Origin: Burkholderiales bacterium
GTDB taxonomy: Bacteria > Pseudomonadota > Gammaproteobacteria > Burkholderiales > Burkholderiaceae_C
Direction: 5' to 3'
Assembly: GCA_016702555.1 (NCBI GenBank)
Contig: JADJDV010000005.1
Location: 496,001 to 560,000 of the forward strand
Length of the DNA: 64,000 nucleotides
Positions 15,111 through 22,378 of the stretch are shown piece after piece; positions within the stretch are counted from its first letter, which is position 1, and every line of letters begins with the position of its first letter. The position numbers and the translations under genes are program-made. The notes below the pieces were generated by a model. The model did no database searches, had not been told where the DNA came from, and worked only from the letters and a program-made list of their open reading frames with translations.

Positions 15111-15340
15111 CCGGTATCCGGGCTGGCGGGGTTGCTTCGTGGTGCCTCGCCTTCCCGGCCGTGCGCTGTGGCGCTGGCCAGTGGCGTGAGAGGCTGAAGC
15201 CGGCGCCGTGCACGCAAATGCACCGCGCCGTCCGCTTACCGTTGCGGGGGCAGCGCAGGTTAGGCCTTGATCGGGACGATCGCGACCCCCCTGCTTCCCG
15301 TTGAACTGCGGCCGTGAGAGTCACGGCGCGCGAGCACCAA
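15111..15340 (-). promoter_or_regulatory. Cobalamin riboswitch upstream of btuB
   Basis: Read on the minus strand this leader contains the conserved B12-element blocks in order: AACGGGAAGC, then GCTGCCCCCGCAAC followed by GGTAAGCGG, then CGCCACTGG, then GCCGGGAAGGC, and finally the closing GCCAGCCCGGATACCGG. It starts near the -10-like TACAAT at 15355-15350 and ends about 115 bases before the btuB ATG. Ligand binding should repress btuB and the downstream transport and salvage genes. Confidence 0.93.
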
Positions 15341-15344
15341 CAAG

Positions 15345-15388
15345 GGGCGATTGTACGGGCCCGGCTGGCGCGCGGCCTACAATCGCCC
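15345..15388. promoter_or_regulatory. Symmetric divergent promoter between btuB riboswitch and zap genes
   Basis: GGGCGATTGTA (15345-15355) and TACAATCGCCC (15378-15388) are perfect 11-base inverted arms around 22 bases. Each arm contains TACAAT reading outward, a plausible -10 box: the minus one sits just before the riboswitch 5' end and the plus one about 30 bases before the zapB-like ATG. No good -35 boxes are seen. Confidence 0.5.
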
Positions 15389-15412
15389 GCACATGTCCCT
15401 ACCGCCCGCGCC

Positions 15413-15664
15413 ATGTCGAACCCGCCTTTGATCGAACAGATTGCCGAGCGCGTCGAGCGGTTGCTCGTGCGCCACGAGGAGTTGCACCGCACCAATGAAC
15501 TGCTGACGCAGCAGTTGCAGGCGCTGACGCACGAGCGCGACAGCCTGAAGTCGCGCCTGATGGCCGCACGCGCGCGCGTCGATGCACTGATCGACCGCCT
15601 GCCCGCCGCCGCCAGCGTGTTGCCGGCCGAGCCGGCGCCGGATCAGCAGGAAACCGCATCGTGA
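15413..15664 (+). CDS. ZapB-like coiled-coil protein upstream of zapA
   Basis: Short protein of 83 residues, almost entirely predicted coiled coil (IEQIAERVERLLVRHEELHRTNELLTQQLQALTHERDSLKSRL), matching the small ZapB-like proteins that precede zapA in beta-proteobacteria. I chose the ATG at 15413 (MSNPPLIEQ) because the upstream in-frame sequence is promoter. Its TGA overlaps the GTG of zapA, so the two are coupled. It probably helps organise the FtsZ ring with ZapA; direct evidence is only neighbourhood and coiled-coil form. Confidence 0.75.
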   Translation: MSNPPLIEQIAERVERLLVRHEELHRTNELLTQQLQALTHERDSLKSRLMAARARVDALIDRLPAAASVLPAEPAPDQQETAS

Positions 15665-15996
15665 AGCAACTTGAAGTCAAGATCATGGGCCAGGGCTACC
15701 TGCTCGGTTGCCCCGACGGCGGCGAGGAGCGCCTGCACGAGGCGGTGCAGAAAGTCGATGCCGCCATGTGCCGCATCCGCGACGCCGGCAAGATCCGGGC
15801 GCGCGACCGCATCGCCGTGCTGGCGGCACTGAACCTGGCCTTCGAGCTGGCCGACCAGCCGGCGCCCGCCGCCGCGCCCACGGCCGCCGAGGCGGACGAC
15901 GGCGAGCCGCATCTGAGCGTCGCCGAACAGGCCACGCTCGGCGCCCTGCGCGACCGGCTCGACCAGGCGCTGGGCGACGACGGCCGGCTGCTGTAG
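15661..15996 (+). CDS. zapA: Cell division protein ZapA
   Basis: FtsZ-ring stabiliser. The N-terminus MKQLEVKIMGQGYLLGCPDGGEERLHEAVQKVDAAM is a clear ZapA signature (beta hairpin, then helix), and the middle IRARDRIAVLAALNLAFEL is the conserved tetramerisation helix start. The start is a GTG that overlaps the preceding stop (GTGA). A low-complexity Ala/Pro linker (about 66-80) separates the final helix. It is followed after 49 bases by 6S RNA, the arrangement known from many proteobacteria. Confidence 0.92.
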   Translation: MKQLEVKIMGQGYLLGCPDGGEERLHEAVQKVDAAMCRIRDAGKIRARDRIAVLAALNLAFELADQPAPAAAPTAAEADDGEPHLSVAEQATLGALRDRLDQALGDDGRLL

Positions 15997-16045
15997 GCCG
16001 CACGCGACGATGGCGCGACGGGGCCTCAGGAGGTAAAATCCGTCC

Positions 16046-16219
16046 TGTCTGTGATGCGCGTCGGGCTTTATATTTCCTTGAACCAATGCTCATAGGAGCA
16101 CGGGCCTGGAACATCGTCTGGTCGGCGTGATCGTCTCGCGTCAGACGAACCCAAGATCAGTCTGACCTAGCCCACCTGAACCCTGCGTTCAGGATGACGG
16201 TCCGGCGGCATCGCAGACA
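16046..16219 (+). ncRNA. ssrS: 6S RNA
   Basis: Global RNA regulator that binds the sigma-70 RNA polymerase holoenzyme. The ends pair as TGTCTGTGATGC (16046-16057) with GCATCGCAGACA (16208-16219). The 3' half contains CCTGAACCCTGCGTTCAGG and the conserved GGCGGCATC seen at the 3' end of E. coli 6S RNA. It lies directly after zapA, the conserved location. A TAAAAT at 16034-16039 is a possible own -10 box. Exact ends may differ by a few bases because the RNA is processed. Confidence 0.9.
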
Positions 16220-16228
16220 CCTAATTCG

Positions 16229-16340
16229 GCGTTCCCCCCTGAGGCGCTGGCGCGCCTTCCCCCCTGTCGAGCGGGGGGACGGCGCCATTGGCCGGTGCAA
16301 GCCCGGCCACGGCGCCACTGGCATGGCCTGCTCCGCGGCC
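16229..16340 (+). repeat. Dispersed Comamonadaceae-type repeat, copy 2
   Basis: Contains CCCCCCTGAG, CCTTCCCCCC paired with GGGGGGAC, CCCGGCCACGGCG and the end CATGGCCTGCTCCGCGGCC. It is the same family as 10682-10784 and fills the gap between 6S RNA and the TSUP gene. Confidence 0.75.
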
Positions 16341-16374
16341 TTTCGAGCTTTTATTCTTTGTCGCGGTCGCTTTC

Positions 16375-17199
16375 ATGTCCATCGAACCGATTCTGATTGC
16401 GCAGCTCGCCGTACTGGGGCTGGTCACCGGCTTTCTGGCCGGCTTGCTGGGCATTGGGGGCGGCATGATCATGGTGCCGTTCATCTCGGCCCTGCTGAGC
16501 GCGCGTGAGGTGGCGCCGGGGCTGGCGGTGAAGATGGCGATCGCGACCTCGATGGCGACCATCATCTTCACCTCGATCAGCAGCGTGCGCGCGCACCACA
16601 AGAAGCGCGCGGTGCGCTGGGACATCGTCAAGCGCCTGGCGCCCGGCATCGTGCTCGGCGCCATGCTGGCCAGCGTCGGCGTGTTCGCGCTGCTCAAGGG
16701 CGCCCTGCTCTACTTCGTGTTCGGCGGCTTCGTCGCCTTCTCGGCGGTGCAGATGTTTCTCGACAAGAAACCAGCGCCGTCACGCCAACTGCCCGGCACG
16801 GCGGGCCTGCTGGGCGCGGGCGGCGCGATCGGTTTTCTGTCCGGGCTGGTGGGCGCCGGTGGCGGCTTCATCAGCGTGCCCTTCATGACCTGGTGCAACA
16901 TCGCCATCCACAACGCGGTGGCCACCAGCGCGGCGCTGGGCTTTCCGATCGCGCTGGCCAACGTGGCCGGCTACATCATTTCCGGCCAGGGCCTCGGCGG
17001 CCTGCCGCCGCACTCGTTCGGCTACCTGTGGCTGCCGGCGCTGGTGGTGATTGCCTCGTGCAGCGTGCTGATGGCGCCCATGGGTGCCAAGGCGGCACAT
17101 GCGCTGCCGGTGAAGAAACTCAAGCGCGCCTTCTCCATCGTGCTGTTCGTGCTGGCGATGTACATGCTCTACAAGGGCATGGGCGCGCTCAGCGCCTGA
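16375..17199 (+). CDS. TSUP (TauE/SafE-type) membrane transporter
   Basis: Inner-membrane protein of 274 residues with about eight helices in two repeats, each starting with the family motif: GFLAGLLGIGGGMIMVPFI (about 20-38) and GFLSGLVGAGGGFISVPFM (about 155-173). TSUP proteins export sulfite, sulfoacetate or related organic anions; the substrate here is not shown by the sequence. The ATG at 16375 gives the normal short N-terminus; upstream in-frame codons are in the repeat. It is convergent with the enoyl-CoA hydratase-like gene. Confidence 0.88.
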   Translation: MSIEPILIAQLAVLGLVTGFLAGLLGIGGGMIMVPFISALLSAREVAPGLAVKMAIATSMATIIFTSISSVRAHHKKRAVRWDIVKRLAPGIVLGAMLASVGVFALLKGALLYFVFGGFVAFSAVQMFLDKKPAPSRQLPGTAGLLGAGGAIGFLSGLVGAGGGFISVPFMTWCNIAIHNAVATSAALGFPIALANVAGYIISGQGLGGLPPHSFGYLWLPALVVIASCSVLMAPMGAKAAHALPVKKLKRAFSIVLFVLAMYMLYKGMGALSA

Positions 17200-17205
17200 T
17201 GCTTC

Positions 17206-17222
17206 GCGCCTGGTGCAGGCGC
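17206..17222. terminator. Hairpin between convergent genes
   Basis: GCGCCTG-GTG-CAGGCGC is a perfect 7-base stem between the stops of the TSUP gene and the enoyl-CoA hydratase-like gene. It lacks a T-tract, so intrinsic termination is only a weak inference. Confidence 0.3.
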
Positions 17223-17224
17223 GT

Positions 17225-18016
17225 TCACTGGCCGCGCCAGACCGGCTTGCGCTTGGCCACGAAAGCTGCCACGCCCTCGTGAAAGTCGGCGCTGCCGTAG
17301 CTGCGCCGCACCAGATCCTCGCCTTCGGCCACACGCCGCGCCACCACGCGCCTGAGCCCTTCCTTGGTCACGCGCTGCGTGACCGGCGCCAATGCGGCCA
17401 GTTGTTCGCAGAACCGGTCTGCCGCCGCATCGAGATCAGCGGCCTCGCACACGCGCTCGAGGAAGCCGCAGGCGCGCGCCTGTTCGGCATCCAGCACCTC
17501 GGCGAGCAACAGCATCCGGCGCGTGTTCTGCAAGCCGAACGCGGCCTCGAGCCGCGCCAGGTTGGCGACCGACAGGCAGTTGCCGAGCGTGCGGGCGATC
17601 GGCACGCCGAAGCGCGAACCCGGCGTCGCCAGTCGGAAGTCACACGCCGTGGCAATCGCCAGGCCACCACCGATGGTCCAGCCGTCGATGACGGCCAGCG
17701 TCGGCATCGGCAGGGATTCGAGCGCGCCGATCACCGCGTCGATGCGGCGTTCGTAGGCCACGCCGTCGTCGCCCGTCTGGAAGTCGGTGAATTGCGCGAT
17801 GTCGGTGCCGGCCACGAATGCCTCGCCTCCGGCGCCACGGAACACCGCCACGCGCACGCCGGAGGTTTCGGGCAGCCGCTGGCAGATTTCCTCCAGTCGC
17901 TGGTACATGCCCCAGGTCATGGCGTTGCGCGCGGCGGGCCGATCGAACACGACCGTCGCCACCGCACCCTCGACCGAGCAGTGCACCGCGCCAGCCGGCG
18001 TGGCCTCGACACTCAT
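17225..18016 (-). CDS. Enoyl-CoA hydratase/isomerase-family protein
   Basis: Crotonase-fold protein of 263 residues. The oxyanion-hole and CoA-binding segments are visible as FVAGTDIAQF (67-76) and DGWTIGGGLAIATACDFRLA (111-130). At the position where hydratases have the catalytic Glu (PE..LG) it reads FGVPIARTLGNCLS (136-149), so at least one of the two usual glutamates is absent. The reaction may therefore be another crotonase type. The start overlaps the stop of the CaiB-type gene (ATGA). It is the last gene of the minus-strand cluster governed from 21.6 kb. Confidence 0.88.
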   Translation of the reverse strand: MSVEATPAGAVHCSVEGAVATVVFDRPAARNAMTWGMYQRLEEICQRLPETSGVRVAVFRGAGGEAFVAGTDIAQFTDFQTGDDGVAYERRIDAVIGALESLPMPTLAVIDGWTIGGGLAIATACDFRLATPGSRFGVPIARTLGNCLSVANLARLEAAFGLQNTRRMLLLAEVLDAEQARACGFLERVCEAADLDAAADRFCEQLAALAPVTQRVTKEGLRRVVARRVAEGEDLVRRSYGSADFHEGVAAFVAKRKPVWRGQ

Positions 18017-19233
18017 GCCGCGAACGCGCCCTGCGCCGCCAGGGCCGCGCGGGCGTCCTCGTCCATGCCGAGTTCGGCCAGCAGTTCGTCGGTGTGCTCG
18101 CCCAGCAGCGGCGGGTGACGCCGCACCTGCTGCGGCGTTCCCATCAGCTTGACCGGAAAGCCGATGCTGGGCACCTTGCCGTCGATCGGATGGTCGATCT
18201 CCATGCGCATGGCGCGGGCGCGCCCGTGCTCGGACTCGAAGGCTTCCGGGTAGCTGAGGATGGGCCCGGCCGGCAGCCCGGCGGCCAGCAGCGTGTCCAC
18301 CCAGTGCGCCTTGGTGTTCTGCCGGAAGCTCTGCTCCAGCGCCTCGGCCAGCTCGGCCCGATGCGCGAGGCGGTCGGCGTTGGTCGCAAAGCGCGGATCG
18401 ACGGGCAGTTCCGGGCGACCCAGCACCTCGCACAGTTTCAGCCACAGCTTCTGGTTGTTGGCGCCCATGACGAACCAGCCGTCCGAACAGGCCATGGCCT
18501 GGTACGGCGCCGCCATCTTGTTCGAGGTGCCAAGCGGCTCCGGCGGCTTGCCGGTGCCCCAGTAGTCGCACACGTCCCAGACCGAGAACGCCATCGCGGC
18601 GTCGAACAACGCCGCGTCAACGTACTGGCCCTGGCCCGTAGCCCTGGCGCCGATCACCGCCGCCAACGTGGCGTACACCGCGAACAGCGCGCAGCCGATG
18701 TCGGCCACCGGCACGCCCGCCTTCACCGGCGGGCTGTCCGGGTAGCCGGTGACGCTCATCACGCCCGACATGGCCTGCGCCATCAGGTCGAACCCCGGCC
18801 GGTCGGCCCAGGGGCCGGTCTGACCGAAACCCGAGATGCTGGTGTAGACCAGGCGCGGGTTGATCTTCGCCAGTTCCTCGTAACCCAGTCCCAGGCGCCG
18901 CATCGCGCCCGGCCGGTAGTTCTCGAGCACCACGTCGGCGCGCTCCACCATGCGCTTGAACACCTCTCGACCGGACTCGCTCTTCAGGTTGAGCGCGATG
19001 CTGCGCTTGTTGCGGTTCATGTTGATGAAGCCGAGCGAATCCGGGCCCTTCATCTTGAAGCCCATGGAGCCCCGCGTCTGGTCGCCCGTCCCCGGCGGCT
19101 CGACCTTGATCACGTCGGCACCCAGGTCGGCCAGCAGCATGCAGGCGAACGGCCCCGCCATCACCTGGGTGACGTCGAGCACCCGGATGCCGGACAGCGG
19201 CAAGGGTCGCTCAGGTGTCACAGGAGCTGTCAT
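18013..19233 (-). CDS. CaiB/BaiF (Type III) CoA-transferase
   Basis: Family III CoA-transferase, 406 residues, which moves CoA between carboxylic acids via an aspartyl-CoA thioester. The N-terminus GIRVLDVTQVMAGPFACMLLADLGADVIKVEPPG is diagnostic. The catalytic Asp lies in the GFDLMAQAMSGVMSVTG segment, and the C-terminal RRHPPLLGEHTDELLAELG is typical. It is coupled to the crotonase-family gene downstream, suggesting that an acid is activated here and then hydrated, isomerised or cleaved. Substrate is unknown. Confidence 0.92.
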   Translation of the reverse strand: MTAPVTPERPLPLSGIRVLDVTQVMAGPFACMLLADLGADVIKVEPPGTGDQTRGSMGFKMKGPDSLGFINMNRNKRSIALNLKSESGREVFKRMVERADVVLENYRPGAMRRLGLGYEELAKINPRLVYTSISGFGQTGPWADRPGFDLMAQAMSGVMSVTGYPDSPPVKAGVPVADIGCALFAVYATLAAVIGARATGQGQYVDAALFDAAMAFSVWDVCDYWGTGKPPEPLGTSNKMAAPYQAMACSDGWFVMGANNQKLWLKLCEVLGRPELPVDPRFATNADRLAHRAELAEALEQSFRQNTKAHWVDTLLAAGLPAGPILSYPEAFESEHGRARAMRMEIDHPIDGKVPSIGFPVKLMGTPQQVRRHPPLLGEHTDELLAELGMDEDARAALAAQGAFAA

Positions 19234-19294
19234 GCGGTGCCCCGATTCAGTGTCCTGCCTTCAACGCGGCAGTGTCGACGGTATGCGGCAGTCC

Positions 19295-20275
19295 TCAAGC
19301 CTCGCCCTTGACGCCGGCTTCCTTGACCACCTTGGCCCACTTGCGCGACTCCGACTGGATGAAGGCCGCGAACTTCTCCATCGAGCCGCCGCCGTCCTCG
19401 GCGCCGTTCTGGTCCAGCTTCTCGATCACGTCCGGCATCGCCAGCACCTTGTTGATGTCCTCGTTCATGCGCTGCGCCATGGCCGCCGGCAGCCGGGCCG
19501 GGCCGACCAGGCCGTACCAGGTGGTGGCCTCGAAGCCGGGAAAGCCCGACTCGGCCATGGTCGGCACGTTGGGGTAGCTGCCGGCGCGCTTGAGGCGCGT
19601 CTGCGCGATCGCCACCGCCTTGCCGCCGCGCACGTGCGGCGTAGCCGCGGTCATGGTGTCGAAGCTGTAGTTGATCTGCCCGCCGATCAGGTCGGCCAGC
19701 ATGGGGCCGGAACCGCGGTAGGGAATGTGGATGGCGGCGACCTTGGCGGCCAGCTTGAACATCTCGAGCGCCAGGTGCTGCGCCGAGCCGGTGCCGGCGG
19801 AGCCGAAACTGATCTTGCCCGGGTTCTTGCGGCACAACTCGACGATGTCCTTCACGGTCTTGGCCGGCTGGTCCTGGTTGCAGATGAGCAGGTTGGGCGT
19901 GACGCCGACCAGCGACAGCGGCGTGAAGTCGGCCTCGGCGTGGTAGGTCATCTTGGGTACCATGGCCGGCGCGATGGCGTGGCTGTTGATGTGCGCCATC
20001 AGCAGCGTGGCGCCGTCCGGGGGCTGCTTGGCGACGAAGTCGGCGGCGATCATGCCGGCGGCGCCTGCCTTGTTCTCCACCACGACCGGCTGGCCCCATA
20101 TCGGCGCCAGCTTCTGGCCAATCAGGCGCGCCAGGATGTCGGTGCCGCCGCCCGGCGCGAAACCGACGATGATGCGCACCGGCGTGCTCGGCAAGGTGTT
20201 CTGGGCTCGAATCATGGGCACGGCGAGCGACGCGGCACCGGCCACCCCCGCGCTGACGAAATGTCTCCGCTGCAT
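19295..20275 (-). CDS. Bug-family (TctC-like) periplasmic binding protein
   Basis: Secreted substrate-binding protein of the tripartite tricarboxylate transporter type, 326 residues. The N-terminus MQRRHFVSAGVAGAASLAVPMIRA resembles a Tat/Sec signal. The Bug motifs are PVRIIVGFAPGGGTDILARLIGQKL, VVENKAGAAGMIAADFV and GKISFGSAGTGSAQHLALEMFK. GGAGA lies nine bases before the ATG at 20275. No TctA/TctB membrane genes are nearby, as is common for the many orphan Bug proteins in Burkholderiales. It probably captures the carboxylate used by the neighbouring enzymes. Confidence 0.92.
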   Translation of the reverse strand: MQRRHFVSAGVAGAASLAVPMIRAQNTLPSTPVRIIVGFAPGGGTDILARLIGQKLAPIWGQPVVVENKAGAAGMIAADFVAKQPPDGATLLMAHINSHAIAPAMVPKMTYHAEADFTPLSLVGVTPNLLICNQDQPAKTVKDIVELCRKNPGKISFGSAGTGSAQHLALEMFKLAAKVAAIHIPYRGSGPMLADLIGGQINYSFDTMTAATPHVRGGKAVAIAQTRLKRAGSYPNVPTMAESGFPGFEATTWYGLVGPARLPAAMAQRMNEDINKVLAMPDVIEKLDQNGAEDGGGSMEKFAAFIQSESRKWAKVVKEAGVKGEA

Positions 20276-20350
20276 ACTTGTCTCCAAAGTGGTTTGAACG
20301 GGCGCGCCTGTGATTCCGTAGCCGGCGCAGGGCTAAATTCCTGCTGGCGG

Positions 20351-21586
20351 TCAGGCGGCCTTGCGCAACACCGATGGCGCCGCGTGCGAGCTGAAATGGT
20401 CCATGGCCGCCTGCACGCCCGAACCCGCCAGCTTGACGCCGGCGAGCTTCAGGCCCATCTCGCAACCGCTCAGCGCCGCCATCAGGGTGAGGTCGTTGCA
20501 ATCGCCCAGGTGGCCGATGCGAAACAGGCGACCCTTGACCTTGCCCAGCCCCGCGCCCAGCGAGCAGTCGAAGCGCTCGTAGATGATGCGGCGCACCGCG
20601 TCCGCATCGACGCCGTCCGGCATGATCACGCCGGTCAGCACGGGCGAGTAGACCGCCGGATCCGCGCACTGGATCGGCAGGCCCCAGGCGCGCACGGCCG
20701 CGCGCACGCCCTCTGCCCAGCGCAGGTGGCGTGCGAACACCACGTCCAGCCCCTGCGCCAGCAGCATGTCACACGATTCGTGCAGTGCGTACAGCAGGTT
20801 GGTGTTGGGGGTCGAGGGCCAGTAGCCCGTCCTGTTCATCTCCAGGATCTCGTCCCAGGCCCAGAACGACTTCGGCAGCTTCGCGCGCCTGCTGGTCTCG
20901 ATGGCGCGCGCCGACGCGACGTTGAAGCTGATCCCCGGCGGCAGCATCAAGCCTTTCTGCGAGCCGCTCACGGTGACGTCCACGCCCCACTCGTCGTGCC
21001 GGTAGTCGGCCGAGGCCAGTCCCGAGATGGTGTCCACCATCAGCAGGGCCGGATGGCTGGCGGCATTGATCGCCCGGCGCACGGCGGCGATGTCGCTGGT
21101 GACGCCTGTCGAGGTCTCGTTGTGCACCACGCACACCGCCTTGATGGCGTGCTGGGTGTCGGCACGCAGGCGCTGCTCGATCAGGTCGGCCTGCACACCG
21201 TGGCGCCAGCTCACCGGCACACCGTGTTCAGTGCCCGGCAGGCTCAGTACCTCGGTGTTCAGGCCCAGGCGCTGCGCCAGCCTGTGCCACAGGGAGGCGA
21301 AGTGGCCGGTCTCGTACATCAGCACCTGGTCGCCGGGGCTGAGCGTGTTGGCCAGCGCTGCTTCCCAGGCGCCGGTGCCCGACGAGGGATAGATGACGAC
21401 CGGCTGCGTGGTCTTGAAGATTGCCTGGATGCGCGAGAGCACTTCCAAGCCCAGCGCCCCGAACTCCGGACCCCGATGGTCGATGGTGGGCAGGCTCATG
21501 GCGCGCAGAATGCGATCCGGCACCGGGGACGGCCCAGGGATCTGCAGGAAGTGCCGGCCGGTCGGATGGAAGTCAAGCGTCAGCAT
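20351..21586 (-). CDS. Serine/alanine--glyoxylate aminotransferase-family PLP enzyme
   Basis: Class V PLP aminotransferase, 411 residues. The N-terminus FLQIPGPSPVPDRILRAMSLPTIDHRGPEF is typical of SGAT/AGXT, and the PLP lysine is Lys211 in SGSQKGLMLPPG. Other family blocks are SSGTGAWEAALANTLSPGD and FRIGHLGDCNDLTLMAAL. AAGGA lies eight bases before the chosen ATG; an upstream start within the operator would add 14 residues. It is divergent from the GntR gene. The family uses glyoxylate or pyruvate as amino acceptor, which would link it to the hydroxyacid dehydrogenase across the promoter. Confidence 0.9.
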   Translation of the reverse strand: MLTLDFHPTGRHFLQIPGPSPVPDRILRAMSLPTIDHRGPEFGALGLEVLSRIQAIFKTTQPVVIYPSSGTGAWEAALANTLSPGDQVLMYETGHFASLWHRLAQRLGLNTEVLSLPGTEHGVPVSWRHGVQADLIEQRLRADTQHAIKAVCVVHNETSTGVTSDIAAVRRAINAASHPALLMVDTISGLASADYRHDEWGVDVTVSGSQKGLMLPPGISFNVASARAIETSRRAKLPKSFWAWDEILEMNRTGYWPSTPNTNLLYALHESCDMLLAQGLDVVFARHLRWAEGVRAAVRAWGLPIQCADPAVYSPVLTGVIMPDGVDADAVRRIIYERFDCSLGAGLGKVKGRLFRIGHLGDCNDLTLMAALSGCEMGLKLAGVKLAGSGVQAAMDHFSSHAAPSVLRKAA

Positions 21587-21610
21587 GGTCGTGTCCTTGT
21601 AGTAGGCAAA

Positions 21611-21628
21611 TTTTTGCATGCAAAATTC
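21611..21628. promoter_or_regulatory. Operator 1 for the GntR/FCD regulator
   Basis: TTTTTGCATGCAAAATTC. The core TTTTGCATGCAAAA is a perfect palindrome. It differs from operator 2 at only two positions and resembles the TTGTATACAA-type sites of FCD-subfamily GntR regulators. It lies 25 bases before the aminotransferase ATG. Confidence 0.8.
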
Positions 21629-21672
21629 TTTTGTCAACTGGATTGCCTGGTAATTTACGTTTGACACGAATT

Positions 21673-21690
21673 TTTTTGAATACAAAATTC
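21673..21690. promoter_or_regulatory. Operator 2 for the GntR/FCD regulator
   Basis: TTTTTGAATACAAAATTC, 16 of 18 positions identical to operator 1. It lies four bases before the regulator's GTG start, and its centre is 62 bases from operator 1, about six helical turns, so both sites could be bound on the same face of the DNA. Confidence 0.8.
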
Positions 21691-21694
21691 GATC

Positions 21695-22378
21695 GTGTCT
21701 GCCGAAGTTATCTCCATTCCGCGCGCCGCACTGCACGATCAGGTCGGCCACCGCCTGCGCCAGATGTTGGTGGAAGGGCGCATCGCGCCGGGCGCCAAAC
21801 TCAACGAACGCACGCTCTGCGAAGCGTTGCAGGTATCGCGCACGCCACTGCGAGAGGCGATCAAGACGCTGGCGGCCGAAGGTCTGGTCGAGTTGCTGCC
21901 CAACCGCGGCGCCATTGCGGTGCAACTCAATGAGACCGACGTCATCCACACCTTCGAGGTCATGGCCGGACTGGAAGCGCAGTCGGGCGAACTCGCCGCC
22001 CAGCGCATCACCGACAGCGAGCTGGCCGAGATCAAGGCCATGCACTTCGAGATGCTGGCCGCCTGGACGCGGCGCGACCTGCCCGCTTACTACCACCTCA
22101 ACGCACGCATCCATGCAGCGATCAACGCGGCGGCCAAGAACCCGGTGCTGACGGACACCTATGCGCGCGTCAATGCGCGCCTGCAGGCGCTGCGCTTTCG
22201 CTCCAACCAGGACGAGAAGAAATGGCGCCACGCGGTCGAGGAGCACGAGGGCATGATCGCCGCCCTGCAGGCGCGCGACCCGGTGGCGATGCGGCAGGTG
22301 CTGTCGGCGCATCTGGCCAACAAGCTGAGCACGGTGCTCGCGCAGTTGCGGCAACAAGCCCACGGAGCCCGCGCATGA
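21695..22378 (+). CDS. GntR-family transcriptional regulator (FCD subfamily)
   Basis: Regulator of 227 residues. The N-terminal winged helix (ALHDQVGHRLRQMLVEGRIAPGAKLNERTLCEALQVSRTPLREAIKTLAAEGLVELLPNRGAIA) is a textbook GntR domain, and the C-terminal helical FCD domain carries metal/ligand residues (GLEAQSGELAAQRI, YYHLNARIHAAI, EHEGMIAAL). FCD regulators sense small organic acids. The GTG start at 21695 is directly after operator 2, so autoregulation is likely. The stop overlaps the ATG of the dehydrogenase gene. It probably controls both divergent units. Confidence 0.93.
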   Translation: MSAEVISIPRAALHDQVGHRLRQMLVEGRIAPGAKLNERTLCEALQVSRTPLREAIKTLAAEGLVELLPNRGAIAVQLNETDVIHTFEVMAGLEAQSGELAAQRITDSELAEIKAMHFEMLAAWTRRDLPAYYHLNARIHAAINAAAKNPVLTDTYARVNARLQALRFRSNQDEKKWRHAVEEHEGMIAALQARDPVAMRQVLSAHLANKLSTVLAQLRQQAHGARA

